This document shows, piece by piece, positions 56,526-64,000 of a DNA stretch of 64,000 nucleotides. The notes below the pieces were generated by a model that saw only the letters and a list, made by a program, of their open reading frames with translations, was not told where the DNA came from and ran no database searches. Made by a program: the position numbers and the translations under genes. Numbering within the stretch: position 1 is the stretch's first letter; each line of letters starts with the position of its first letter. Source of the stretch: Brevibacterium paucivorans (GTDB lineage: Bacteria > Actinomycetota > Actinomycetes > Actinomycetales > Brevibacteriaceae); contig NZ_JAFBCP010000001.1 of assembly GCF_016907735.1 (NCBI RefSeq), forward strand, positions 1,550,001 to 1,614,000, read 5' to 3'.

Positions 56526-56624
56526 ATGGGTTCAGTCATTAAGAAGCGTCGCAAGCGGATGTCGAAGAAGAAGCACCGCAAGCTTCTGCGTAAGACGCGT
56601 CACCAGCGTCGCAACAAGAAGTAA
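56526..56624 (+). CDS. Small ribosomal protein bS22 (AURKAIP1/COX24 domain)
   Basis: This 32-residue, extremely basic peptide starts [20 protein letters not shown] and ends RNKK. It matches the small actinobacterial 30S protein bS22, which shares the AURKAIP1/COX24 motif with mitochondrial mS38. Its size makes it easy to miss. A promoter stands upstream and a terminator lies 16 bases downstream, so it forms its own transcription unit between acuC and the glutaredoxin-like gene. Confidence 0.93.
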   Translation: MGSVIKKRRKRMSKKKHRKLLRKTRHQRRNKK

Positions 56625-56640
56625 TCTACGTGTCACAAAT

Positions 56641-56668
56641 CCCCGTCGATGAAGCGTCGGCGGGGTTT
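56641..56668 (+). terminator. Intrinsic terminator after bS22
   Basis: CCCCGTCGA and TCGGCGGGG form a nine-base stem (one G-T pair) around TGAAGCG, followed by TTT. It sits 16 bases after the bS22 stop. Confidence 0.75.
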
Positions 56669-56685
56669 CGTGCGTAAACGAAACC

Positions 56686-56961
56686 ATGTCGGGAAACACA
56701 GTGACGTTTGTGGACCGCGCAGGTTGTCACCTGTGCGACGAAGCAAAAACAACAGTCACTCACGTCATCGACCAAGTGGCCCAAGAGACGGGGCACACAT
56801 GGACGCTCAATGTGGTCGACGTTGATAGCGACAGCGAATTGCTGGAACGCTACGACTGGGAAGTTCCGGTCGTGCTGGTCAACGGTCGGCAACACAGCTT
56901 TCACCGAGTAGATGCGCGTCGGTTGAAGGCCTCGCTCATTCGCGCATCCAACACAAACTAA
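56686..56961 (+). CDS. Glutaredoxin-like thiol protein (DUF836 type)
   Basis: The 91-residue protein starts TVTFVDRAGCHLCDEAKTTV, with a CxxC redox motif, and has VPVVLVNGRQHSFHRVD, the cis-Pro loop of the thioredoxin fold. DUF836 glutaredoxin-like genes commonly precede hemA in actinobacteria. An ATG 20 bases after the bS22 terminator has no obvious ribosome binding site. The 80-base gap to hemA holds operator-like direct repeats, so it is probably not co-transcribed with it under all conditions. Confidence 0.87.
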   Translation: MSGNTVTFVDRAGCHLCDEAKTTVTHVIDQVAQETGHTWTLNVVDVDSDSELLERYDWEVPVVLVNGRQHSFHRVDARRLKASLIRASNTN

Positions 56962-56974
56962 AGCTAGCCAGATT

Positions 56975-57015
56975 TAGTCCGCACAAGATCTAGTCCACAC
57001 AACATATCCGCACAA
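56975..57015 (+). promoter_or_regulatory. Three direct repeats upstream of hemA (candidate regulatory site)
   Basis: TAGTCCGCACAA, TAGTCCACACAA and ATATCCGCACAA follow each other at offsets of 16 and 13 bases, ending 26 bases before the hemA GTG. Direct repeats in this position could bind a regulator of heme synthesis. No known factor is recognised. Confidence 0.4.
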
Positions 57016-57040
57016 CCTAGTTGCGTTTGAGGGGTTCTCA

Positions 57041-59503
57041 GTGTCGTTGCTCGTCCTAGGTGTTTCACACCGCACCGCTCCTATGAGCGTGCTCGATGCG
57101 TTCGCCTTTGACGCGCCCGCAGTCGAGCAATTGCGCTCGCGGGTCTGTGCAGGCGAATACGTCATGGGTGTAGTTGTGCTGGCGACGTGCAACCGAGTCG
57201 AAATCATCGCCGATGTCTCCGGCTTCCACGGCGGGCTCGCCGATCTGGGTTCCGCCTTGGTCGACATGACGTCTTTCGACTGGAAAGAGCTGGCCGGTCA
57301 CCTGTTCGTGCGCTACGAAACGGAAGCGTATGAACACCTGTTTGAACTCACCACGGGCCTGGACTCAATGGCGATTGGTGAGGCGCAAATCCTGGGCCAA
57401 GTGCGCACTGCACTCAACGAAGCCCGCACTGCTGGCACCTTGACTGGTGATCTGGAACGCGCGGTCAGTCGAGCGTTAGAAATCGGAAAGCGAGCCCACA
57501 CCGAAACCGCACTCGACACCGTCTCAAACTCGCTTTTGGACACTGCTCTCTTTGCCGCCCGTGAACACCTGGGCGAAATCAGTGGAGCCCGCGCACTCGT
57601 CGTGGGTGCCGGTGCCATGTCAGGACTGGCCGTCGCCACGTTGGTGCGCTCAGGAGTCTCATCACTCACGGTCATCAATCGGACATCAGAGCGTGCCCTT
57701 CGCCTGATCGAACACGCCGAAGAGCTCGCACAACAACTGGGCACGTACCTCACCACCTCGTTCACCGAGCTGTCAGAAGGCTCACTCGTCGACGAAATCC
57801 GCCACTCCAACCTGATCGTCAGCGTAACGGGTGCGCGCGGAACCGTGATCAACACCGACACCGTGGTGAAAGCCATGAGCTCCACCCCGGAACCGCACAA
57901 GCGTGCGTTCATCGACCTCGCAATGCCCTTCGACATTGAGCACAGCGTTGCCGACATTCCGCACGTGAGCCTCATGGGGCTGGAACAACTGTCCATGGAA
58001 TTCGCACAGAGCAACCTAGCCGCGGACTCCCGTGCGGTCGACGCGCTGGCACAAGTGCGCGCACTCATCCGCCAAGCCATGAACCAGGTCGCAGCAGATA
58101 AAGCGGCGTCCAAGATCAACCCCACCGTGGTTGCCCTGCGCAAACGCGCCAGCCAAATCATCGATGCTGAATACACCCGCCTGGTGAACAAACTGGGGGA
58201 TGACGTCAGCGAAGACGTGCAAGCCGAAATTCGTAAATCCCTCAACCGCACAGTCGACAAGATCCTGCACAACCCCACCGTCCGGGTGAAGGAACTCGCG
58301 CTCACCGAAACCAGTACGGACTACGCGGCTGCGCTGTCCACGCTTTTCGACCTCACCGCAGCACCTGAAACCTCAGAGCTCCCAATCGTCAAAGCCAAGA
58401 ACCACAGCACCAACCAAAGCAAGGCCAAGAACAACACGGCGAAGAGCAGCCCAGCCAAATCCACCACAACCGACGGAACCACACCAGTTGGCGACCACAC
58501 GCTCGACGTGGTGGAGCCAGAAGGATGGACACGAACGGTCCGGCTGGGAACTCGCCGATCGAACCTGGCGCGCTCGCAGTCAGTGGGAGTCGCTCACGAC
58601 ATTGCCGCACACACCGGGTGGCGCGTGGAAATCGTCGAGGTCGTCACAGAAGGCGACGTCAACATGACCCCGTTGGCCAACATGGGCGGAACGGGCGTGT
58701 TCGTGTCTGCAGTGCGGCAGGCCCTGCTGTCAGGCAAAATCGACATCGCCGTCCACTCACTCAAAGACCTTCCCACCGCGCAGGCGCCGGGAATTACCTT
58801 GGCGGCTGTACCACCTCGGGTAGACCCGTCCGACGTCCTTGTGGCCCGCGACGGACTCACCTTCGACCAGCTTCCCCAGGGCGCGATCGTGGGAACCGGT
58901 TCGCCGCGCCGTGCCGCGCAAATGCGTGCAGTCCGCCCGGATCTGGACATTCGTGGTGTGCGCGGAAATGTGGGCACCCGCATCAAGTACGTCACTGACG
59001 GCCGCATCGACGCCGTCGTTCTGGCCGCCGCCGGTATGCGCCGGTTGGGGCGCCTAGCCGAGGTGACCGAGACCTTGGCGACCGACCTTATGTTGCCAGC
59101 CCCGGGGCAGGGGGCGCTGGCGATCGAGTGCCGCGCAGAAAACGCGGACCGCGACCCGTTCGACGCGAAACTGCGGTCAGGGCTGTTGGCAATCCACGAC
59201 GAAACCACGTACCGCGCGGTCGTCGCTGAACGCGCCATTTTGTCGCGTGCGCAGGCCGGATGTTCAGCTCCGATTGGTGCGCTTGCGAACGTGACTGAAC
59301 GGTCCATTGAACTGTCTGCCGTGATGGCCGACGATGCTGGTAAGCTGGCGCGAATTACCCGGTCAGTGGCTAACACGGGTGTCAACGCCGCGATCGACGT
59401 GGGAACCCAGATCGCCGATGAACTTCTCGACACCTTGGGCGTTGTTCCAGATACGTTGACCGGTGCGAATGCTCCGAAAGCTCAACTTGAGGTAAAACCA
59501 TGA
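57041..59503 (+). CDS. hemA-hemC: Bifunctional glutamyl-tRNA reductase / porphobilinogen deaminase (HemA-HemC fusion)
   Basis: The 820-residue protein joins steps 1 and 4 of heme synthesis. Residues 1-~430 are HemA: LVLGVSHRTAPMSVLDAF, catalytic Cys50 in LATCNRVEI, GLDSMAIGEAQILGQVR, and a Rossmann domain (VVGAGAMSGLAVATLVRSG). A Ser/Lys/Thr-rich linker (about 445-495) follows. Residues ~497-820 are HemC: VRLGTRRSNLARSQS, VHSLKDLPT, GTGSPRRAAQ, and the dipyrromethane Cys at about 740 in AGCSAPIGA. GAGGGG precedes the GTG. No stop, frameshift or internal ribosome site was seen at the joint. The stop overlaps hemD (ATGA). Confidence 0.93.
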   Translation: MSLLVLGVSHRTAPMSVLDAFAFDAPAVEQLRSRVCAGEYVMGVVVLATCNRVEIIADVSGFHGGLADLGSALVDMTSFDWKELAGHLFVRYETEAYEHLFELTTGLDSMAIGEAQILGQVRTALNEARTAGTLTGDLERAVSRALEIGKRAHTETALDTVSNSLLDTALFAAREHLGEISGARALVVGAGAMSGLAVATLVRSGVSSLTVINRTSERALRLIEHAEELAQQLGTYLTTSFTELSEGSLVDEIRHSNLIVSVTGARGTVINTDTVVKAMSSTPEPHKRAFIDLAMPFDIEHSVADIPHVSLMGLEQLSMEFAQSNLAADSRAVDALAQVRALIRQAMNQVAADKAASKINPTVVALRKRASQIIDAEYTRLVNKLGDDVSEDVQAEIRKSLNRTVDKILHNPTVRVKELALTETSTDYAAALSTLFDLTAAPETSELPIVKAKNHSTNQSKAKNNTAKSSPAKSTTTDGTTPVGDHTLDVVEPEGWTRTVRLGTRRSNLARSQSVGVAHDIAAHTGWRVEIVEVVTEGDVNMTPLANMGGTGVFVSAVRQALLSGKIDIAVHSLKDLPTAQAPGITLAAVPPRVDPSDVLVARDGLTFDQLPQGAIVGTGSPRRAAQMRAVRPDLDIRGVRGNVGTRIKYVTDGRIDAVVLAAAGMRRLGRLAEVTETLATDLMLPAPGQGALAIECRAENADRDPFDAKLRSGLLAIHDETTYRAVVAERAILSRAQAGCSAPIGALANVTERSIELSAVMADDAGKLARITRSVANTGVNAAIDVGTQIADELLDTLGVVPDTLTGANAPKAQLEVKP

Positions 59504-61095
59504 GTGCTTCAACGGTGTTTCCACTGATCCCGCAAAAACCGCTGGTTGTTTTTATGGGAACCGGGCCGGGTGACCCCGGACTGCTACCTGTGCGTTCCGC
59601 CGACATTCTGGCCAGCGCGCAGGTCGTTGTGTATGACCCGGCTTTTCACACTGACATTGTCGACACGTACGCGCCTTCTCAGACCGCGCGGGTTGAAGAG
59701 ACGTCGTTGGGTCAAACGGCGTCCACACGTGGTCGGAAGATGGGTGAACTGGCCAAAGAGCATGGCCTGGTTGTGCGGTTGTACGCGGGTGACGGCGTTC
59801 TGTTTTCGGCTCTGAACTCTGAAGGTGTTGCCGTGCGTCGCACGGGCACCGGTATCGAGGTGGTCCCCGGGGTTGGCCTGTCGGCCGCCGTGGCATCGTT
59901 TACGGGAACCCCAATCACCACCAACCGCGTGCGGTCCCTGCGGTTTGTCGAAGCCGGAGAAATGACCCACACGGATGTGTCCAAGCACCGCAACACTGCC
60001 CACGTTTTGTCTGGTGACAGCGAAAACACGGTCGCTGCGATCCGGTCGCTCCTCAACGACGGGTGGGACCCGGCCACACGCGTGCTCGCAGTTGTGCGGG
60101 TGTCCCGCGTGCGTCAGGTGTCCGTGGACACCACTTTGGGTGCTTTGGAACAGCGTCTGGAGAACGAGCCCGTTCCACAGGAAACGATTGTCACGATCCT
60201 GGGCGCGGGAATTGAGGACCGCGGCCCGCTTTCGTGGTTTGAAACGAAGCCCCTGTTCGGATGGAACGTGCTGATTCCGCGCACCCGTGAGCAGGGTGAG
60301 ATCACCGCCCAGGTGCTCCATGAGTACGGCGCGGAGTCCGAGGTCGTTCCCACGATCGCTATCCAACCACCTCGGACGCCGGGGCAGATGGAGCGCGCGA
60401 TGCGCGGGCTTGTCGACGGGGACTACCAGTGGGTTGGGTTCACGTCGATCAACGCGGTGCGCGCCGTGCGGGTCCTGTTGGGTGACCTGGGGCTGGACGT
60501 GCGCTCCTTAGCTGGCGTGCGCGTTGCCGCTGTGGGGGCGCAGACCGCGGCTGCCTTGCGGGAGTGGGGGATTGAGCCGGAGCTCGTTGCTACGACCGAA
60601 GAGTCCGCGCGCGGGCTGGCCGCTGACTGGCCGGTGTTTGACGACGTAGAAGGTTTCAACCGTGTGTTGTTGCCGCGGGCGGATATTGCGACCGAGGTGT
60701 TGGTCAACGGCCTGCAGGAAAAGGGTTGGAAGGTCGACGATGTGACGGCCTACCGGACCGTCCGTGCCGCCCCGCCACCGGCTCCTACCCGTGAGGCGAT
60801 TAAGCGTGGCGATTTCGACGCTGTTCTGTTTACGTCGTCATCGACCGTGCGCAACCTTGTGGGTATCGCAGGTAAGCCACCGGCAACCACGGTCGTCGCC
60901 TGTATTGGACCGGCCACTGCGCAAACTGCGGAGTCTCACGGGCTGGTCGTCGACATTGTTTCTCAGGAAGCTAACGTCAAATCTTTAATTGAGGACCTCG
61001 CTGAATATGCGCGCGATCTGCGGGATCGTGCGGAAGCTCAAGGCGAGCCCGCTCTTCGGCCCTCGGAGCGTCGCCGTACCAGGAGAAAGTCATAA
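59500..61095 (+). CDS. hemD: Uroporphyrinogen-III synthase with N-terminal methyltransferase-like domain
   Basis: The 531-residue protein has two parts. Residues 1-~240 resemble the CobA-type tetrapyrrole methylase: [22 protein letters not shown] and VEVVPGV-like [22 protein letters not shown]. The substrate-loop motif GDP reads GDG here and other SAM-site residues are weak, so methylation is doubtful. Residues ~252-510 are Hem[42 protein letters not shown] and [13 protein letters not shown]. The same layout is known in Mycobacterium. It overlaps hemA-hemC and hemB starts. Confidence 0.92.
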   Translation: MSASTVFPLIPQKPLVVFMGTGPGDPGLLPVRSADILASAQVVVYDPAFHTDIVDTYAPSQTARVEETSLGQTASTRGRKMGELAKEHGLVVRLYAGDGVLFSALNSEGVAVRRTGTGIEVVPGVGLSAAVASFTGTPITTNRVRSLRFVEAGEMTHTDVSKHRNTAHVLSGDSENTVAAIRSLLNDGWDPATRVLAVVRVSRVRQVSVDTTLGALEQRLENEPVPQETIVTILGAGIEDRGPLSWFETKPLFGWNVLIPRTREQGEITAQVLHEYGAESEVVPTIAIQPPRTPGQMERAMRGLVDGDYQWVGFTSINAVRAVRVLLGDLGLDVRSLAGVRVAAVGAQTAAALREWGIEPELVATTEESARGLAADWPVFDDVEGFNRVLLPRADIATEVLVNGLQEKGWKVDDVTAYRTVRAAPPPAPTREAIKRGDFDAVLFTSSSTVRNLVGIAGKPPATTVVACIGPATAQTAESHGLVVDIVSQEANVKSLIEDLAEYARDLRDRAEAQGEPALRPSERRRTRRKS

Positions 61096-62066
61096 TGTTC
61101 CGTCCACGTCGTCTTCGTAGCACGCCAGCAGTACGCAGGCTTGTACAAGAGAACAGGCTTCATGCTGCTGACTTGATTGAAACGCTCTTCGTCAAGGAGT
61201 CGTTGACCGAGCCGGCTCCATTGACGTCCATGCCAGGGGTTGTGCAGCACACGCTCGATTCACTTGTGGAAGCGTCACGCAACGCCGTTGACGCGGGCGT
61301 GGGTGGCATCATGCTGTTTGGGATTCCGAGCCACCGTGATGAAACGGGTTCTCAGGCGTTGGCTGAAGACGGGATTCTGAACCGTGCAATCCGTGCGGTC
61401 GTGGAGGCCGTGGGTGACCAGACGGTGGTCATGGCGGATCTGTGCCTGGACGAGTTCACGTCACACGGCCACTGTGGTGTTCTCACGGACACGGGTGAAG
61501 TGGACAACGACGCCACGGTTGAGCTGTATGCCCAGATGGCAGTGGCCCAGGCGCGTGCGGGCGTTCACGTGATTGGCCTGTCCGGCATGATGGACGGTCA
61601 GGTGGCGCGAGTGCGCGAAGCGCTTGACGAAGCTGGTTTCATCAACACAATTATTATGGCGTACGCCGCTAAGTACGCTTCGGCGTTCTACGGGCCATTC
61701 CGGGAAGCAGTTGACTCGCAGCTGAAGGGTGACCGCCGTACATATCAGCAGAACCCGGCTAACGGTCGCGAAGCTCTCACGGAGGTCGCGTTGGACGTCG
61801 ACGAAGGCGCCGATATCGTCATGGTGAAACCTGGCATGCCGTACTTGGACGTGCTCGCTGAAGTGAGTGACGCAGTGACCGTTCCCGTGTGGGCGTACCA
61901 GGTCTCTGGTGAGTACGCGATGATCGAGTTCGCGGCCGCCGCGGGAGCGATCGACCGCGACGCCGCAATCATGGAAAGCCTGACTGCGTTTAAGCGCGCA
62001 GGAGCCGACGCGATTTTGACCTACTGGGCGACCGAGGTTGCTTCCCGGTTGAATGGCCAATCATGA
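61095..62066 (+). CDS. hemB: Delta-aminolevulinic acid dehydratase (porphobilinogen synthase)
   Basis: HemB joins two aminolevulinate molecules into porphobilinogen. The 323-residue protein shows [53 protein letters not shown] (mixed Cys/Asp metal site as in other actinobacteria), [14 protein letters not shown] and the active Lys in [10 protein letters not shown]. It starts at the ATG overlapping the hemD stop (TAATG) and ends overlapping the MarR gene (ATGA). Confidence 0.96.
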   Translation: MFRPRRLRSTPAVRRLVQENRLHAADLIETLFVKESLTEPAPLTSMPGVVQHTLDSLVEASRNAVDAGVGGIMLFGIPSHRDETGSQALAEDGILNRAIRAVVEAVGDQTVVMADLCLDEFTSHGHCGVLTDTGEVDNDATVELYAQMAVAQARAGVHVIGLSGMMDGQVARVREALDEAGFINTIIMAYAAKYASAFYGPFREAVDSQLKGDRRTYQQNPANGREALTEVALDVDEGADIVMVKPGMPYLDVLAEVSDAVTVPVWAYQVSGEYAMIEFAAAAGAIDRDAAIMESLTAFKRAGADAILTYWATEVASRLNGQS

Positions 62067-62557
62067 CGGCCGCTCAGAGTCCAGTAAATTCTGACGCAAA
62101 CACTGTCCAATGGCTTGACGATTCTGAGCAACTCGCATGGCGCCACATGGTTGAGTCGTGGCGCTTGATGATGGCTGTTTTGGATAAGGACTTGCGCGTC
62201 GCGTACGGGATCGGGATTCCGGAGTACGAGGTGTTGGTCCGCTTGTCGGAATCCGAGGACTGGTCGTGTCGCATGTCGGAGTTGGCGTACGAGATCGGTA
62301 TGTCGCGTTCTCGCCTGACCCACATTGTTGCCAGGATGGAAAAGCGGGGTCTGGTAGAGCGGGAGTCCGCAGTGGGTGACGGCCGAGGTGTCCGTTGCTG
62401 TATGACGGACGCCGGCTGGGAACTGTTACAGGAGGCCGCTCCCACACATGTCACGGGTGTGCGAGAAAATTTTGTTGATGTGTTGGACCCGGTTGAGCTT
62501 AAAGCGCTGGGCGAAATGTACGAGAAGGTTCACACACACCTTCGCGAGTTAGCCTAG
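62063..62557 (+). CDS. MarR-family transcriptional regulator
   Basis: The 164-residue protein has a winged helix: [50 protein letters not shown] (described in part), with recognition helix SRSRLTHIV and wing [17 protein letters not shown]. Helices at both ends would form the dimer. It is embedded between hemB and hemL and coupled to hemB, which suggests control by or of heme synthesis, though this is inference. CC in the wing and other Cys could allow redox sensing. Confidence 0.9.
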   Translation: MTAAQSPVNSDANTVQWLDDSEQLAWRHMVESWRLMMAVLDKDLRVAYGIGIPEYEVLVRLSESEDWSCRMSELAYEIGMSRSRLTHIVARMEKRGLVERESAVGDGRGVRCCMTDAGWELLQEAAPTHVTGVRENFVDVLDPVELKALGEMYEKVHTHLRELA

Positions 62558-62575
62558 ATACGAGGAGGATTTTTC

Positions 62576-63904
62576 ATGTCCCACGTAACTTCTGAGTCGG
62601 AACGTCTATTTGCCCGAGCCCAGTCTGTTATTCCTGGCGGAGTGAATTCCCCGGTTCGTGCGTTTAAAGCAGTAGGGGGAACGCCACGCTTCATCCGTAG
62701 CGCTAAAGGCGCGCTGTTGTACGACGCAGACGGCAACGAGTACGTCGACCTCATTGGTTCGTGGGGCCCCATGATCCTGGGACACTCGCACCCGCAGGTT
62801 CTCGACGCGGTTCACGCGGCTGCTGACCAGGGTTTCTCTTTTGGTACCCCGTCTGAAAACGAAGTCGCGCTGGCAGAAGAAATCGTTGCTCGCGTAGACC
62901 CGGTTGAGCAGGTGCGCTTGGTGTCGTCAGGAACCGAAGCGACCATGAGCGCGATCCGTTTGGCCCGCGGTTTCACTGGACGGTCACGCGTGGTGAAGTT
63001 CGCTGGTTGCTACCACGGGCACGTCGACGCTCTTTTGGTTGCGGCCGGTTCAGGTGTCGCTACCTTTGGTCTGCCCGACACTCCTGGCGTGGTCGCCGGG
63101 GAAGCGTCAGAGACCTTGGTTGTTCCGTACAACGACGCGCAAGCGCTCACGGAAGTGTTCGAGAAGTACGGCGACTCGATCGCATGCGTCATCACGGAGG
63201 CCTGCCCCGGAAACATGGGTATTGTGCCACCTCGGGACGGCTTCACCCAGCTCATTCGCAAACTCACACGGGAACACGGTGCCCTCATGATCTCGGACGA
63301 GGTCATGACAGGTTTCCGCGTGTCTGAGGCCGGATGGTACGGCTATGAATCTGGTCTAGGTGAGGGTTACCCGGACGGACCTGCCGATCTGTTCACGTTC
63401 GGAAAGGTTATGGGTGGCGGTTTCCCCACGGCTGCTTTCGGTGGACGCGCCGATGTCATGGCACACCTCGCCCCAGCCGGTCCCGTGTATCAAGCGGGAA
63501 CCTTGTCTGGGAACCCTGTTGCAACGGCCGCAGGTTTGACCACGTTGAAGCTGACCAAGGAACTCGATGTGTACAGTCACATCGAATCGGTTGCCGACCA
63601 GTTGCGCGCAGCAGTGACCCAGGAGCTGACACGGGCCGGTGTGCCTCATACGGTGCAGAGCGCGAACTCCATGTTCTCGGTGTTCTTTACCGACCGCCCC
63701 GTGATCAACTACGCTGACGCTCAGTCACAGAACAGTGACGCGTATGCGGCGTTCTTCCACGCGATGCTCGACCAGGGTGTGCACTTGCCACCAAGTGCGT
63801 ATGAAGTGTGGTTCTTGTCGTTGGCACACACTCCCGAGGTCGTTGACCGGATTGTGTCCGCGTTGCCTGCCGCTGCACGTGCCGCCGCTCAAGCGAAAGG
63901 CTGA
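62576..63904 (+). CDS. hemL: Glutamate-1-semialdehyde 2,1-aminomutase
   Basis: HemL makes 5-aminolevulinate from glutamate-1-semialdehyde with PLP. The 442-residue protein has [60 protein letters not shown], and the PLP Lys in [21 protein letters not shown] precedes the ATG at good spacing. With HemA it completes the C5 pathway to aminolevulinate. The next gene starts two bases after its stop. Confidence 0.96.
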   Translation: MSHVTSESERLFARAQSVIPGGVNSPVRAFKAVGGTPRFIRSAKGALLYDADGNEYVDLIGSWGPMILGHSHPQVLDAVHAAADQGFSFGTPSENEVALAEEIVARVDPVEQVRLVSSGTEATMSAIRLARGFTGRSRVVKFAGCYHGHVDALLVAAGSGVATFGLPDTPGVVAGEASETLVVPYNDAQALTEVFEKYGDSIACVITEACPGNMGIVPPRDGFTQLIRKLTREHGALMISDEVMTGFRVSEAGWYGYESGLGEGYPDGPADLFTFGKVMGGGFPTAAFGGRADVMAHLAPAGPVYQAGTLSGNPVATAAGLTTLKLTKELDVYSHIESVADQLRAAVTQELTRAGVPHTVQSANSMFSVFFTDRPVINYADAQSQNSDAYAAFFHAMLDQGVHLPPSAYEVWFLSLAHTPEVVDRIVSALPAAARAAAQAKG

Positions 63905-63906
63905 AA

Positions 63907-64000
63907 ATGATTATCCGTGTTCACCTGAATCGACACGGCGAAGTCCACAACCCTGAAGGTATTTTGTACGGTCGCCTTCCCGGTTTTGGATTGTCTGAAG
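63907..64000 (+). CDS. Histidine phosphatase family protein (partial)
   Basis: The right edge cuts this gene after 31 residues. It starts MIIRVHLNRHGEVHNPEGIL, then YGRLPGFGLSE, the RHG catalytic motif and early loop of the phosphoglycerate mutase/histidine phosphatase family. It follows hemL by two bases and is probably in the heme operon. Substrate cannot be told from this fragment. Confidence 0.85.
   Translation, partial: MIIRVHLNRHGEVHNPEGILYGRLPGFGLSE

Noticed and set aside
56962-57040. A tRNA or other RNA gene in the gap before hemA
   Set aside because: No cloverleaf or conserved RNA motif; the gap is explained by direct repeats and a ribosome binding site.
58505-59503. Separate hemC gene with its own start inside the fusion
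   Set aside because: GTG codons occur near the linker end, but no ribosome binding site precedes them and the frame is continuous from hemA.

Overview
The window comes from an actinobacterium of moderately high G+C. Evidence includes lsr2, a D-Ala-D-Ala carboxypeptidase / Zincin_2 / tilS / hpt / ftsH / fol gene order, a DUF3180 gene followed by two bacterial PH-domain genes, the tiny ribosomal protein bS22, a methylase-like HemD, many GTG starts and several apparently leaderless promoters. The order fits Micrococcales best. Genus cannot be settled from sequence alone. I saw no tRNA or rRNA genes, no insertion sequences and no integrase.

Region by region. (1) 1-9034, minus strand: a type I-E CRISPR-Cas operon in the classic order cas3-cse1-cse2-cas7-cas5-cas6e-cas1-cas2, with mostly overlapping junctions. 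cas2 runs off the left edge, so the array is probably just outside. One isolated, degenerate I-E-like repeat and a perfect 9-bp hairpin lie between cas3 and the next gene. (2) 9.3-17 kb, plus: peptide deformylase, an unknown membrane gene, msrA, an MFS exporter, a large RND transporter with a basic insert in its middle loop, and a CPBP membrane protein. (3) 17-18.2 kb, minus: a glyoxalase-like gene behind an iron-box-like operator, and inorganic pyrophosphatase. (4) 18.3-30.5 kb, plus: a dense run of dacB, a Zincin_2 metalloprotease, tilS, hpt, ftsH, folE, folP, a folB-folK fusion, DUF3180, two PH-domain membrane proteins and a DUF2520 Rossmann protein. (5) 30.5-36 kb, plus: lysS, a small membrane protein, lsr2, clpC and an N-acetylglutamate synthase-like GNAT. 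(6) 36-43 kb: mutY, a membrane-anchored unknown, radA, a small monooxygenase-fold protein, the ykoEDC thiamine-precursor ECF transporter under a TPP riboswitch, and a NUDIX-like gene. (7) 43-53 kb, plus: a secreted phosphoesterase, the prpD-prpB-prpC methylcitrate operon, an enoyl-CoA hydratase, ppx, a sugar isomerase-like gene, proC and a DUF2079 membrane protein. (8) 53-55.2 kb, minus: a TrkH/TrkA potassium uptake pair. (9) 55.2-64 kb, plus: acuC, bS22, a glutaredoxin-like gene, and a heme operon made of a hemA-hemC fusion, a methylase-hemD fusion, hemB, a MarR regulator and hemL. A histidine phosphatase gene is cut by the right edge.

Working together: the heme genes cover glutamyl-tRNA to uroporphyrinogen III in only four biosynthetic polypeptides, two of them fusions. 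The fol genes cover GTP cyclohydrolase, dihydroneopterin aldolase, pyrophosphokinase and dihydropteroate synthase as one overlapping operon. The ykoEDC genes import a thiamine precursor and should be shut off by thiamine pyrophosphate. The prp genes dispose of propionyl-CoA.

The most noteworthy observations are the HemA-HemC fusion, the stranded CRISPR-like repeat beside a second hairpin upstream of cas3, a strongly over-represented heptamer (ACCTCGG/CCGAGGT) across the window, operator-like repeats upstream of the heme, methylcitrate and glyoxalase genes, and a set of leaderless promoters. I did not find a clearly new multi-gene system.
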